Assembly: GCA_039024315.1 (NCBI GenBank)
Contig: JBCCQN010000079.1
Location: 1-32,197 of the forward strand
Length of the DNA: 32,197 nt
Direction of reading: 5' to 3'
Source: JBCAWW01 sp039024315
GTDB taxonomy: Bacteria; Bacteroidota; Bacteroidia; J057
Position numbers and translations under genes: made by a program. The notes under the pieces were generated by a model, which was not told where the DNA came from, ran no database searches, and was given only the letters and a program-made list of their open reading frames with translations. This document shows positions 6,497-14,057 of this stretch, one piece after another; position 1 is the stretch's first letter, and each line of letters opens with the position of its first letter.

Positions 6497-7979
6497 CCAT
6501 CTACCTTCCGTAAAGCAAGCTATCGCTCGGGAAGACCGTCTCGACGAAATAGTATTCGCCAAAGAGATTGGTCAACTCGCGCAGCACAATGATAGCCTCC
6601 ATATGGTCATTGATGCCGAAGGAATGCACCTGCCTTACTTCTGGGATCATAGTTTGCCGCCCTATCGCTTTCCGGAGACGATCGCTTTTGATGAATCCAC
6701 TTTGCTAGGCTTGATTTTTCACCTATTAGGCAATGATCAAAAGTCCTGGCAGTACCTTAATGGCAAGGAGGTTTATCACAGCGTGGAGCAGCAAAATCGT
6801 TTGAGATATGGTCAGCCTGTTTTAGAGGAGCCGCTGCGCGGAACGCTTAACTCCCTCAATTTGCACAATCAAGCAGTGCTTTTGCATTATGGGGTGAGCG
6901 AAATGGGTTCAGCCGAACATAATCCGGCTGATCTTTATAGACAAGCCGTTAACAACACTAATGATCCTGTTGCCAAAGCTTTTTCCTTGAAAGAACTAGC
7001 CACTATCTACTTAGACCATGGCTACTTTGATGAGGCGGAAAAACTAATCCAAGAAGCTTTGGATTACCCATTGCCCAAGGCAGCCAGTGAGGCTTTAAAG
7101 CTGATTTTAGTGAAGATCTGGATTCAACAGCTTAATGTGCCTTATGATGAGATTTTGCTAGCTAAACTAAAGACTACCATTTGGGAGGTCTTGACTTACT
7201 ATGAGCAAGCAGAGCATCATATTCAGGTTGGCCTGTTGTTATTAGATGCCATTCATATCGCCCAAATCTCCAATAGCTTTGCTGAAGCTTTGGGCTATTC
7301 CAGAAGAGCGATTGAAATATTTGAAGAGGCGGGCCTAACCGAGCTAGCCGCTAACGCTCATCTCAAAAAGGGCACGCTCTTATACGCTTGGGCCCAAAAC
7401 GGCAATCCTCAGTTTTATCGCCCAGCCGTAGAGGCCTATCAAAAGGCAGTCATGGTCTTTACCAAAGAAAATGCGCCAGCAGTCTTTGCAGATATCCAAC
7501 ATCATTTGGCGGTCCTCTACGCAGAGATGCCAGCCGACAACAAAAAACGTAGCGTTTGGGCCGGAGTGGCAGCCTCTTCATTTGAGGAAGCCTTGATGTA
7601 CTATAGCAAGGAGACCCATCCGTATGAGTACGCCAGCATTTGCAATAACTATGGCAATGCCTTGACCAAGTTTCCGCCCTCTCGCCATACCGATAATTTC
7701 GCCAAGGCGATCCATTTTTATAATGAGGCGCTTTCTGTCCGTACCATCACCTATCCTTATGAGCGCGCGATTTCGCTGCTCAATTACCTAGAAGCTAGCT
7801 GGAACGCAGGCAATGTGCCAGAGGTATTTAATGATACCCGCTACCGAGATATGCAGCTCAAGGCGCAGGAAGTCATAGATCTGGTGGATGATCCAGAGAT
7901 GCAAGCCCAGGCCAAGGAGCATCTCGAAAACCTCAAAAAATTGAAGGAAGTCGTTGAAAAAGAAGCCGCAAATGCATGA
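6471..7979 (+). CDS. TPR-repeat accessory protein of the hydrogenase operon
   Basis: 502 residues when started at ATG 6471, which overlaps the preceding gene by 26 bases; an in-frame ATG at 6387 would cover most of that gene and is less likely. Residues 1-115 are a non-repeat domain with W and acidic patches (MVIDAEGMHLPYFWDHSLPP). From about 150 to 500 the protein is tetratricopeptide helices (for example DEAEKLIQEALDYPLP, AEALGYSRRAIEIFEEAGL, NAHLKKGTLLYAWAQNG). As I recall, cyanobacterial uptake hydrogenases have a TPR gene among the accessory genes next to hypF, suggested to help mature the small subunit, so a scaffold role in HupS assembly fits. The gene overlaps hypA by 8 bases. An inverted hairpin repeat lies inside it at 6831-6847. 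Confidence 0.85.
   Translation: MLTIFATTNHLPSVKQAIAREDRLDEIVFAKEIGQLAQHNDSLHMVIDAEGMHLPYFWDHSLPPYRFPETIAFDESTLLGLIFHLLGNDQKSWQYLNGKEVYHSVEQQNRLRYGQPVLEEPLRGTLNSLNLHNQAVLLHYGVSEMGSAEHNPADLYRQAVNNTNDPVAKAFSLKELATIYLDHGYFDEAEKLIQEALDYPLPKAASEALKLILVKIWIQQLNVPYDEILLAKLKTTIWEVLTYYEQAEHHIQVGLLLLDAIHIAQISNSFAEALGYSRRAIEIFEEAGLTELAANAHLKKGTLLYAWAQNGNPQFYRPAVEAYQKAVMVFTKENAPAVFADIQHHLAVLYAEMPADNKKRSVWAGVAASSFEEALMYYSKETHPYEYASICNNYGNALTKFPPSRHTDNFAKAIHFYNEALSVRTITYPYERAISLLNYLEASWNAGNVPEVFNDTRYRDMQLKAQEVIDLVDDPEMQAQAKEHLENLKKLKEVVEKEAANA
6831..6847 (-). repeat. AGCGTT hairpin repeat, coding copy
   Basis: Minus strand reads AGCGTT-CCGC-GCA-GCGG with a perfect 4-bp stem. On the plus strand it encodes PLRGTL within the TPR protein. 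Confidence 0.6.
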
Positions 7980-8328
7980 GTTATCTCTAGTACAAAGTGT
8001 CTTTGCCGCGCTTAAGGATGAGCTACCTCCTGAGGAGATGGCCAAAGTAGCGGCTGTGGAACTAAAAATTGGGCTGCTAGCTAATGTTGAGCCTATTTTA
8101 TTGCAAAACGCTTTCACCGCATATCAGCAAACCCATCCTGAATACGCAGCCATTGAGCTCAAAACGCTCATGGTTGACATCATGATCCATTGTCCAAACT
8201 GTCATAAACAATCTAAGGTCTCGAACTACGTTTTTCGTTGTGCATATTGTGATACTCCCTCTAATCAGATCGTAGCGGGTGAAGAACTTCTCATTCACAA
8301 GATCTACTACCACGAGAAAATTCCCTAA
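7972..8328 (+). CDS. hypA: hydrogenase nickel insertion protein HypA
   Basis: 118 residues, normal for HypA. With the start at ATG 7972 it begins MHELSLVQSV; His2 is the nickel ligand and Glu3 is also conserved, which settles the start over the upstream ATG at 7954. The zinc finger is CPNC (residues about 74-77) and CAYC (about 91-94). HypA delivers Ni, with HypB, to the large subunit before proteolysis. The gene overlaps the TPR gene by 8 bases and closes the maturation block. HypB, HypC, HypD, HypE and HypF are not in the window and must be encoded elsewhere if the enzyme is functional. Confidence 0.96.
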   Translation: MHELSLVQSVFAALKDELPPEEMAKVAAVELKIGLLANVEPILLQNAFTAYQQTHPEYAAIELKTLMVDIMIHCPNCHKQSKVSNYVFRCAYCDTPSNQIVAGEELLIHKIYYHEKIP

Positions 8329-8362
8329 GTAGCCTTATATTGAGGGCTAAATCGTCCTTACT

Positions 8363-9823
8363 ATGTCAGATTATAGCGTCCAGGAAAATAAAGAACTCAA
8401 CATTTGGGAAGCTTTATTACCCGTCTTCGTATTGATTATCCTTTTAGCTTTTAACGTACTCTTCGTCTTTGGCGACAACGCCTTGAGCGGTTCCAATCAG
8501 TTCATACTGTTAATGGGAGCAGCCGTAGCGGCCATGGTGGGCTTTCGCAATAAGGTAAGCTACAAAACGATGATCGAGGAGATCGGAAACAATCTCAAAT
8601 CAACGGCGGGCGCAATTATCATCTTATTATTTGTGGGTGCTCTGGCAGGAGCTTGGCTAGTAAGTGGCATAATCCCAGCCATGATCTACTATGGACTCAA
8701 GATTTTGCATCCTAGCATCTTTTTACCCGCCTCCTTGGTGATTGCGGCGATTATTTCTATCGCCACGGGTAGTTCTTGGACCACCTCAGCAACCGTAGGG
8801 ATCGCTTTGATTGGGATCGGGCAAGCCATGGGCATGTCAACGGGCATGGTAGCAGGGGCTGTTATCTCGGGGGCTTACTTTGGCGATAAGATGTCCCCTC
8901 TTTCAGATACCACCAACTTAGCCCCAGCCATGGCAGGGGGCGAGCTATTCTCGCATATTCGCTATATGGCCTTGACAACGATTCCATCGATCAGCATTAC
9001 CTTGGTCATTTTTATTTTCATGAACCTTTTTCAGGATACCTCTGGAGCGGCAGATAGTGAGGCGATTTTAGCGGTGATCAAGGACAATTTCAATGTCAGT
9101 CCTTGGCTTTTTCTCGTGCCGATAACGGTCATCTTTTTAATTGTTCGTAAAACCAAGCCTATTATTGCCCTGCTCGCTGGTACTTTGCTAGGAGCCATCT
9201 TTGCTTTGATTTTCCAACCGGATATCATCGCCAAGATTGCCGGAGCGGAGAGCCTAGACTTCATTAGTGCCTATAAGGGAGTAATGATTGCGATGACAGA
9301 GGGCGCCAGTATAGAGACTACCAATGCTGATATGAATGACCTGTTTTCTTCAGGCGGAATGGCAGGCATGCTAGGCACCATTTGGTTGATCATTTGTGCT
9401 TTGGCCTTTGGGGGCGTAATGGATGCAATCGGTGCTTTGGATCGAATCAGCCGCACTCTCTTAGCCGCGGCGCAATCAGTATTCGGTCTTTTTGCTAGCA
9501 CAGTAGCCAGTTGCCTTGCCATCAACATTACCGCCTCAGATCAATATTTAGCCTTGGTAGTGCCGGGTAAAATGTTTGCCAAGGCCTATCAAGATCGCGG
9601 ATTGGCACCCGAAAACTTAAGTAGAACGCTAGAAGACAGCGGTACCGTTACCTCTGCTCTCATTCCTTGGAATACCTGCGGCGCTTACCAATCTAGTGTA
9701 TTGGGGGTAGCTACGGGAGAGTATTTCGCTTATGCTATTTTTAATTATCTCAGCCCGATTATGACTTTGGTTTTTGCTGGCCTTGGTATTAAGATTAAAC
9801 AGTTAGAGCCAGAGACTGAGTAG
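8363..9823 (+). CDS. nhaC: Na+/H+ antiporter, NhaC family
   Basis: 486 residues, inner-membrane protein with about 11-12 predicted hydrophobic helices. The NhaC-family signature is present: IATGSSWTTSATVGIALIGIG followed by ISGAYFGDKMSPLSDTTNLAP. The C-terminal half has the inverted equivalent (SCLAINITASDQYLALVVPGKMF..GTVTSALIPWNTCGAY). It exchanges external H+ for cytoplasmic Na+ or a related substrate; some family members are malate-2H+/Na+-lactate antiporters, so the substrate is not certain. It begins 34 bases after hypA on the same strand. Co-transcription with the hydrogenase operon is possible, but the gap also leaves room for a separate promoter. Confidence 0.92.
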   Translation: MSDYSVQENKELNIWEALLPVFVLIILLAFNVLFVFGDNALSGSNQFILLMGAAVAAMVGFRNKVSYKTMIEEIGNNLKSTAGAIIILLFVGALAGAWLVSGIIPAMIYYGLKILHPSIFLPASLVIAAIISIATGSSWTTSATVGIALIGIGQAMGMSTGMVAGAVISGAYFGDKMSPLSDTTNLAPAMAGGELFSHIRYMALTTIPSISITLVIFIFMNLFQDTSGAADSEAILAVIKDNFNVSPWLFLVPITVIFLIVRKTKPIIALLAGTLLGAIFALIFQPDIIAKIAGAESLDFISAYKGVMIAMTEGASIETTNADMNDLFSSGGMAGMLGTIWLIICALAFGGVMDAIGALDRISRTLLAAAQSVFGLFASTVASCLAINITASDQYLALVVPGKMFAKAYQDRGLAPENLSRTLEDSGTVTSALIPWNTCGAYQSSVLGVATGEYFAYAIFNYLSPIMTLVFAGLGIKIKQLEPETE

Positions 9824-9832
9824 TTTGGTTTT

Positions 9833-9855
9833 AGCGTTCCGCGACGCGGAACGCT
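9833..9855. repeat. AGCGTT hairpin repeat, fully palindromic intergenic copy
   Basis: 10-bp perfect arms AGCGTTCCGC and GCGGAACGCT around a GAC loop, 9 bases after the nhaC stop and between convergent genes. It is the most complete copy of the dispersed family described in the findings, and here it may also act as a bidirectional terminator. Confidence 0.85.
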
Positions 9856-9890
9856 TAGCAAAGAATAAAAACAGAAGGCTTTTCTAAGCA

Positions 9891-11216
9891 CTAATTTTTT
9901 AGCATTTCGAAATCCCTTTTCGCAGATATAGAATTGGGAAATAGCTGATAGTTTAGGGCGAATAATCTTTTCGCTTTGCTGTAATCTTGATTGTTAAAAT
10001 GGTAGTAGCCTTTGATCTGAATCAAAGTCTCATCATATTTTCCCTCTTTTACTGATTCTTTGAATTGCTCAGTGTTTGCTTCTGAATTGAAATCAATCCC
10101 TTTAATTAATTCAAGCGTTCTAGCATGTGCGCTTTTTTCTTCCTCTGTCCCCGCAAGATAGGTTTTGATGAAATGACTCACATCTATGTAATCCGTCTGG
10201 TCCGAATTGGCCAGAATAGCCACGACATAATTTGATTCTTGGTACCACATCAACTCCCCCCTAGCGCCATAATAACCTCCTAAGTGGCCAATAATACTTT
10301 GGTCGTGATGTTTGGTAATCCCAATACCATAGCCATACTCACCATAGGGTGTCTGGGTTTGAGGGCTAATCATAAGATCCCATGATTCTTTACTGATGAT
10401 CTTATTCGAAAGTAATCCGTCATAAAATGTTGCCAAATCTCTAGGAGAGGAATAGGCTCCTCCAGCTGGACTACTTCCTTTGTTTAGATGATAATTGGTT
10501 TTCCACCAATCCTGCTTAGAAGAGGGTCTCACATATCCGACGGCCACATTAGGGATTATTTCTGTTAAACTCCAAAGATTTGTTTCCTGCATTCCTAAGG
10601 GCTCGAAAATGTGCTGGCGAAGGTAATCGCGATATGAAGTTTTAGCTACTGCCTCGATCACAAATCCTAGGGCAATAAAGCCAACATTACTATAGCTATT
10701 TGTCCCTATTTTTGACTTATCAATGCTTAATTTCTCATATAAAGGCAGGTAATCACCCAGCCTTAGATATTCGAATTTGGGTTGCTTATCGAATTCTTCA
10801 TCAAACCACAAAGGAAGCCCACTGGTATGTGTCAGTAATTGCTGAATAGTAGTGGAGTCTCTCACAAACTGATTGGGAAAATTGGGCAAATAATCTCCTA
10901 CCGTATTATTCAAATCGATTTTACCCTGCTCCCGCAATTGCAAGATGGCTACCGCCGTAAAGAGCTTGCCAATAGAGGCAATATTAAACTTGGTATCAAT
11001 CTCGTTGGCGACTCTATGTTCTCGACTCGCAAAGCCATATGACTTTTGCAGTAATTGCTTTCCATCTTTGGCAATTACAACGCTTAGCCCAAAGTTTTCA
11101 TCTACAGATAATTCACTTAGGTATTTATCGAGCTTATCTACAAAGACGGTTTCTCGAGGATTGATAAAGTCCGTTAGAAGAAAAAGGACTAATACAATTT
11201 TTAGGAGGTTGATCAT
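9891..11216 (-). CDS. secreted serine hydrolase, beta-lactamase/DD-peptidase fold (class C-like)
   Basis: 441 residues. The N-terminus is a signal peptide (MINLLKIVLVLFLLTDF), so the protein is exported. The three active-site boxes of the serine beta-lactamase fold are visible: SxxK at Ser81-Lys84 (NIASIGKLF), YxN at Tyr175-Asn177 (NSYSNVGF), and a HxG-type box (IIGHLGGYYG). QLLTHTSGLP is typical of the family (Pfam Beta-lactamase). The last ~60 residues (YYHFNNQDYSKAKRLFALNYQLFP) form a TPR-like hairpin often attached to these proteins in Bacteroidota. Probable peptidase or esterase; nothing indicates antibiotic resistance. It stands alone, convergent with nhaC. Confidence 0.88.
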   Translation of the reverse strand: MINLLKIVLVLFLLTDFINPRETVFVDKLDKYLSELSVDENFGLSVVIAKDGKQLLQKSYGFASREHRVANEIDTKFNIASIGKLFTAVAILQLREQGKIDLNNTVGDYLPNFPNQFVRDSTTIQQLLTHTSGLPLWFDEEFDKQPKFEYLRLGDYLPLYEKLSIDKSKIGTNSYSNVGFIALGFVIEAVAKTSYRDYLRQHIFEPLGMQETNLWSLTEIIPNVAVGYVRPSSKQDWWKTNYHLNKGSSPAGGAYSSPRDLATFYDGLLSNKIISKESWDLMISPQTQTPYGEYGYGIGITKHHDQSIIGHLGGYYGARGELMWYQESNYVVAILANSDQTDYIDVSHFIKTYLAGTEEEKSAHARTLELIKGIDFNSEANTEQFKESVKEGKYDETLIQIKGYYHFNNQDYSKAKRLFALNYQLFPNSISAKRDFEMLKN

Positions 11217-11381
11217 GTAGTTTACATCTACCGTTGAAACTAAAATGGATGTGCATGATACTAAGGAGCAAATATTGATTAAAAAGCTCTTTCACTAGCA
11301 CTTCTGCTCAATAATATAATGAGAATTTTATCGCGAAGGCTGCTTCATTTTTAGATACTAGATGTTTCATAAAGCAAAGAA

Positions 11382-11399
11382 TCCTCTCTATTGAGAGGA
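11382..11399 (-). terminator. intrinsic terminator for the lipoprotein gene
   Basis: 7-bp arms TCCTCTC and GAGAGGA around a TATT loop. On the minus strand it is followed by TTCTTTGCTTT. It lies 46 bases past the stop of the minus-strand lipoprotein gene. Confidence 0.55.
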
Positions 11400-11445
11400 C
11401 TCTTGATCAAACTCTGCTTCAGATTTGATTAGCAGCTTCCTGAGG

Positions 11446-12192
11446 CTACATTTTTTGATAAGAATTTTCTAGCTCGTCTTGGATTACCATGGCATCGCCA
11501 AGAGCGGTAACCTCAATATCTTCTTCAAGAACTTCGCTCTCAAAACGCCAGCCATCTGGCAAGTCTAGCACCTGAGCTAAATTTTCAAGATTGTCTATTG
11601 ACAAATCTGGATTGACCATAGTAGTGTAGGATTGCATGATATATGCCTCTCCTGCTGGATTGATGAGTTTATAGATACGATTGTTCTTTTCGAATTTGAA
11701 GGTTGTCCATCGCTTAATAATATGCTCCTCATAGGTGGTTTCTTCTACTGCTTTGTCAATCTGAGCCGATAAGCTCATTTGAAGGTCGCCAAAGGTTGCT
11801 ATCTTATCATATCCAACAGCCCCTTCACCACTTCTCATTTTGTTGACGAGCCAAAATCGAGGACCATTCGCTTTGACAGTAGTCGCACCAAAGGTATCTC
11901 TTAAGTTTTCAGCATTGATGGACATCCATTCTTCAGAGGGACACTCATTGACCCCCATGGTAGCATATACTTCGGTAATCGTGTCTGTCCCATCGGCAAA
12001 AGAGAAAAGTAACTCACAATAGCGATAATCGCGAAAGTCTTTGAAGATGAGGGATTCGCTCTGCGTTTGCTTATCGTTTGGGATAGGGCTTTCAAAGTAG
12101 TTGTCAGGTAGCTCAACTTGGCTGCAACTTGTCATTATTAGGGCTAAAGCCACTATTGTCAATTGGGAAATTCGAGAAATCATGTTGTTCAT
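11446..12192 (-). CDS. hypothetical lipoprotein
   Basis: 248 residues from the ATG at 12192. It has a lipoprotein signal MNNMISRISQLTIVALALIMTSC with the lipobox MTSC, giving an outer- or inner-membrane lipoprotein. Starting at the first in-frame ATG (12270) would put 26 non-signal residues in front, so the internal start is preferred; ATG 12183 also fits. The mature part is acidic and mixed alpha/beta, with segments such as YEEHIIKRWTTFKFEKNNRIYKLINPAGEAYIMQSYT and VLDLPDGWRFESEVLEEDIEV. The latter is reminiscent of small secreted proteins of unknown function in Bacteroidota. No catalytic motif seen. Monocistronic, with terminator-like hairpins on both sides. Confidence 0.78.
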   Translation of the reverse strand: MNNMISRISQLTIVALALIMTSCSQVELPDNYFESPIPNDKQTQSESLIFKDFRDYRYCELLFSFADGTDTITEVYATMGVNECPSEEWMSINAENLRDTFGATTVKANGPRFWLVNKMRSGEGAVGYDKIATFGDLQMSLSAQIDKAVEETTYEEHIIKRWTTFKFEKNNRIYKLINPAGEAYIMQSYTTMVNPDLSIDNLENLAQVLDLPDGWRFESEVLEEDIEVTALGDAMVIQDELENSYQKM

Positions 12193-12268
12193 TGTTATTG
12201 TTTTTGAATTCAATGTAAATGAAGCACGATTTCGAATCTCTTGGAGGAAGAAGATTGGTGGATTGAAC

Positions 12269-12304
12269 AAAAGCTAAGCTGAACTGAACATCAGCCTAGC
12301 TTTT
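12269..12304 (-). terminator. intrinsic terminator for the MORN-repeat gene
   Basis: 8-bp arms AAAAGCTA and TAGCTTTT, one mismatch, then GCTGA and TCAGC around an 8-nt loop. On the minus strand the stem ends in TTTT. It lies 100 bases past the stop of the 12404-13015 gene and upstream of the next minus-strand gene. Confidence 0.6.
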
Positions 12305-12346
12305 CATTTTCCCACTATTGGAAACGATTAGAAATTATCAGGGATA

Positions 12347-12363
12347 AGCGTTCGGCGAAGCCG
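12347..12363 (+). repeat. AGCGTT hairpin repeat, intergenic copy
   Basis: AGCGTT-CGGC-GAA-GCCG. The stem is CGGC/GCCG instead of CCGC/GCGG, a compensated change. It lies 40 bases past the 3' end of a minus-strand gene. Confidence 0.75.
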
Positions 12364-12403
12364 TAAAAACTAAAGTACATGGCAGGTGAGTCAGCCCCTC
12401 TTT

Positions 12404-13015
12404 TTATCTTTTCCACTCTAAGGCGATTTGCTGCCCATCGTCCGGGGTGGCGGTGGTGTAATAAACCCATTTACCAATGGGTAGCCCGTTTTGTAGCGAT
12501 CCACTTAGGCGAGTGAATTTTGGTAAGGCAGCAAACTGCCATTGCCATTCCCCTTCAGCAGGAGAACCGTCTTGGGCCAAAAATTGCCAGTCCCCGCTCA
12601 TCTTACCCATAATATACTGCCCTTTCATAGCGATTTGCCCATTAGGATAATAGAAGGTGGCGGGGCCGTTTTCGAGCTGATCGACAAAGTCGAGTTGTTC
12701 AGCCAACTGTCCGTTTTCATACCAAATGCGGTAGCTACCTTGCAGTTTATCATTTACGATTGTTGCTTCGAAAAAAGGATTCCCATTGGCGTGGAACCAT
12801 TTCCAGTTCTCGGTTCTATTTTCGTCATATTGCACGGTCATCCAAGGGGTACCATTTTCATGGTAGATATTTTCCGCTACTTTCTGACCAGCGAGGAATA
12901 TTTTTTCCCATCGCTGTTGGGTATTGGGATATTGAGTCAAGAGGGTATCTTGAGCACTGACAGATAACACTAGGGAAAGAAGGACAATAGTTAGTCCAAA
13001 ACGCTGATTAGTCAT
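12404..13015 (-). CDS. secreted MORN-type repeat protein
   Basis: 203 residues. The N-terminal signal peptide MTNQRFGLTIVLLSLVLSVSAQ (signal peptidase I type, A-Q cleavage) sends it to the periplasm or outside. Residues about 50-150 hold repeats of the MORN_2/YwqK type, with the pattern Y-ENG-.. seen in IYHENGTPWMTVQY, WFHANGNPFFEATI, WYENGQLAEQLDF and YYPNGQIAMKGQY. Such repeats are common in uncharacterised exported Bacteroidota proteins and are sometimes annotated as toxin-antitoxin components, a label the sequence does not support here. The ATG at 13015 gives the complete signal. It has its own apparent terminator and is separated from the upstream MotB-like gene by 218 bases. Confidence 0.82.
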   Translation of the reverse strand: MTNQRFGLTIVLLSLVLSVSAQDTLLTQYPNTQQRWEKIFLAGQKVAENIYHENGTPWMTVQYDENRTENWKWFHANGNPFFEATIVNDKLQGSYRIWYENGQLAEQLDFVDQLENGPATFYYPNGQIAMKGQYIMGKMSGDWQFLAQDGSPAEGEWQWQFAALPKFTRLSGSLQNGLPIGKWVYYTTATPDDGQQIALEWKR

Positions 13016-13178
13016 AGCAATTTTTTTTATACCGGTTTAGGACCATTGCGATCAATATCCCTCAGATTGGATAATGCAGAATCTTTTCGATCATAAACCG
13101 TCTTGTATATAGCACGGACTTATTCAACAATAATAAGAAGGCTTTTGTTAGTCTTTGCCTTAGCTCATATGGTTAATG

Positions 13179-13220
13179 AACTATGGAGGCATTTAACTTT
13201 CCGTTAAAGCCTCCATAGTT
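13179..13220 (-). terminator. long hairpin after the MotB-like gene
   Basis: A 12-bp stem (13179-13190 with 13209-13220), a single bulged A, then TTTAAC pairing with GTTAAA around a 5-nt loop: 18 bp in total, starting 13 bases past the stop of the MotB-like gene. No T-run follows on either strand, so it is a terminator or an mRNA end-protecting element. Confidence 0.6.
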
Positions 13221-13233
13221 GGTATTCTTTATT

Positions 13234-14040
13234 TTAGGGGTTACTGCTTTGCAGAACGCTATCCGCTTCGATTTCATCGTAATTGATGGCTTTAAGCTCC
13301 CCAATTTTGGGAATAATCTGGATTAAGAAGCGTTGATTTTTGGACTCATCGACCAAATCTCGACCGACGCCGCCTTCCCCAGAACCAGAGATCATAACCT
13401 CCACACGATTAGGATCAAAGTTGAGGCCTTTTTGTTCCCAAAGGCGGAAAAGCGAAAGGGCTCGTTCATAACTCAATTCATAATTACGGCTATAGCTATC
13501 ACTTGAAGCCATACCCTCGATCACAAGCAGGTATTTTACATTTCCATCTGGATCGAGTTTATCTACCAATCCTTCTAAGGCTCTACCAGCTTGAAGTAAG
13601 GTTATTTCGTAGGAAGGGGGAATCGCATTCTGCCCCTTAGGAAACTGCACCTGCGTCCGCAATACATGACGCTTGTAAGCTGGTTGATAAACAAAATAGC
13701 GGGGGTCCAAGGACTCGATAGCCTTTTGGATCTCTTGGAGCTTTTTATACTCTTCTTCCATTACGGTGAGACGAGCCCGTTCTTGATTCAGATCTTGAAT
13801 CAAAGAACTAGCAAACATTTCCTCTTCGCTTAAGCGACGTTGCAGTTCTTCTAGCGCTTGGGCTTGGCCGTCGATTTCGAGACTACGTACCCGTAACTCT
13901 TCTTCGGTGGTCTCAAGGGCCGCAGCTCTTACCTTGAACATTTTGTAGCTCAGGATAAATAGTGCCAGCACGATAATGAATAAGGCCGTCATCAGGTCAG
14001 CATAGCTCACCCAAAACAATCGGCTACTGTCTTTTTTCAT
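13234..14040 (-). CDS. MotB/ZorB-like stator subunit with OmpA-type peptidoglycan-binding domain
   Basis: 268 residues. Short cytoplasmic N-terminus, then one membrane helix FWVSYADLMTALFIIVLALFIL whose Asp15 corresponds to the ion-carrying aspartate of MotB and ZorB. A coiled coil follows (about residues 38-110, ETTEEELRVRSLEIDGQAQ and on), then an OmpA-like domain to about 255. That domain has its usual landmarks: YELSYERALSLF, GSGEGG and a D....NQR segment for peptidoglycan binding. It should pair with the MotA-like protein encoded 17 bases upstream in the same operon, forming an ion-driven membrane motor anchored to the cell wall. No flagellar genes are near. The final residues LQSSNP overlap a hairpin repeat at 13244-13260. 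Confidence 0.88.
   Translation of the reverse strand: MKKDSSRLFWVSYADLMTALFIIVLALFILSYKMFKVRAAALETTEEELRVRSLEIDGQAQALEELQRRLSEEEMFASSLIQDLNQERARLTVMEEEYKKLQEIQKAIESLDPRYFVYQPAYKRHVLRTQVQFPKGQNAIPPSYEITLLQAGRALEGLVDKLDPDGNVKYLLVIEGMASSDSYSRNYELSYERALSLFRLWEQKGLNFDPNRVEVMISGSGEGGVGRDLVDESKNQRFLIQIIPKIGELKAINYDEIEADSVLQSSNP
13244..13260 (-). repeat. AGCGTT hairpin repeat at the 3' end of the MotB-like gene
   Basis: Minus strand AGCGTT-CTGC-AAA-GCAG, perfect 4-bp stem, within the last codons of the gene. Confidence 0.65.
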
Positions 14041-14057
14041 AGGATTATGTTCTGGGC

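Noticed and set aside
8329..8362. Bacteroidota-type promoter (TTTG and TAnnTTTG boxes) before nhaC
   Set aside because: No convincing spaced pair of boxes was found here or in the other intergenic regions I checked, so no promoters were called on that basis.
9891..11216. An antibiotic resistance beta-lactamase
   Set aside because: The SxxK/YxN fold is shared with many peptidases and esterases, and the TPR-like tail and context give no support for resistance.
12542..12967. A 141-codon open frame on the plus strand opposite the MORN-repeat gene
   Set aside because: The minus-strand frame has a signal peptide and repeat motifs; the plus frame has neither.
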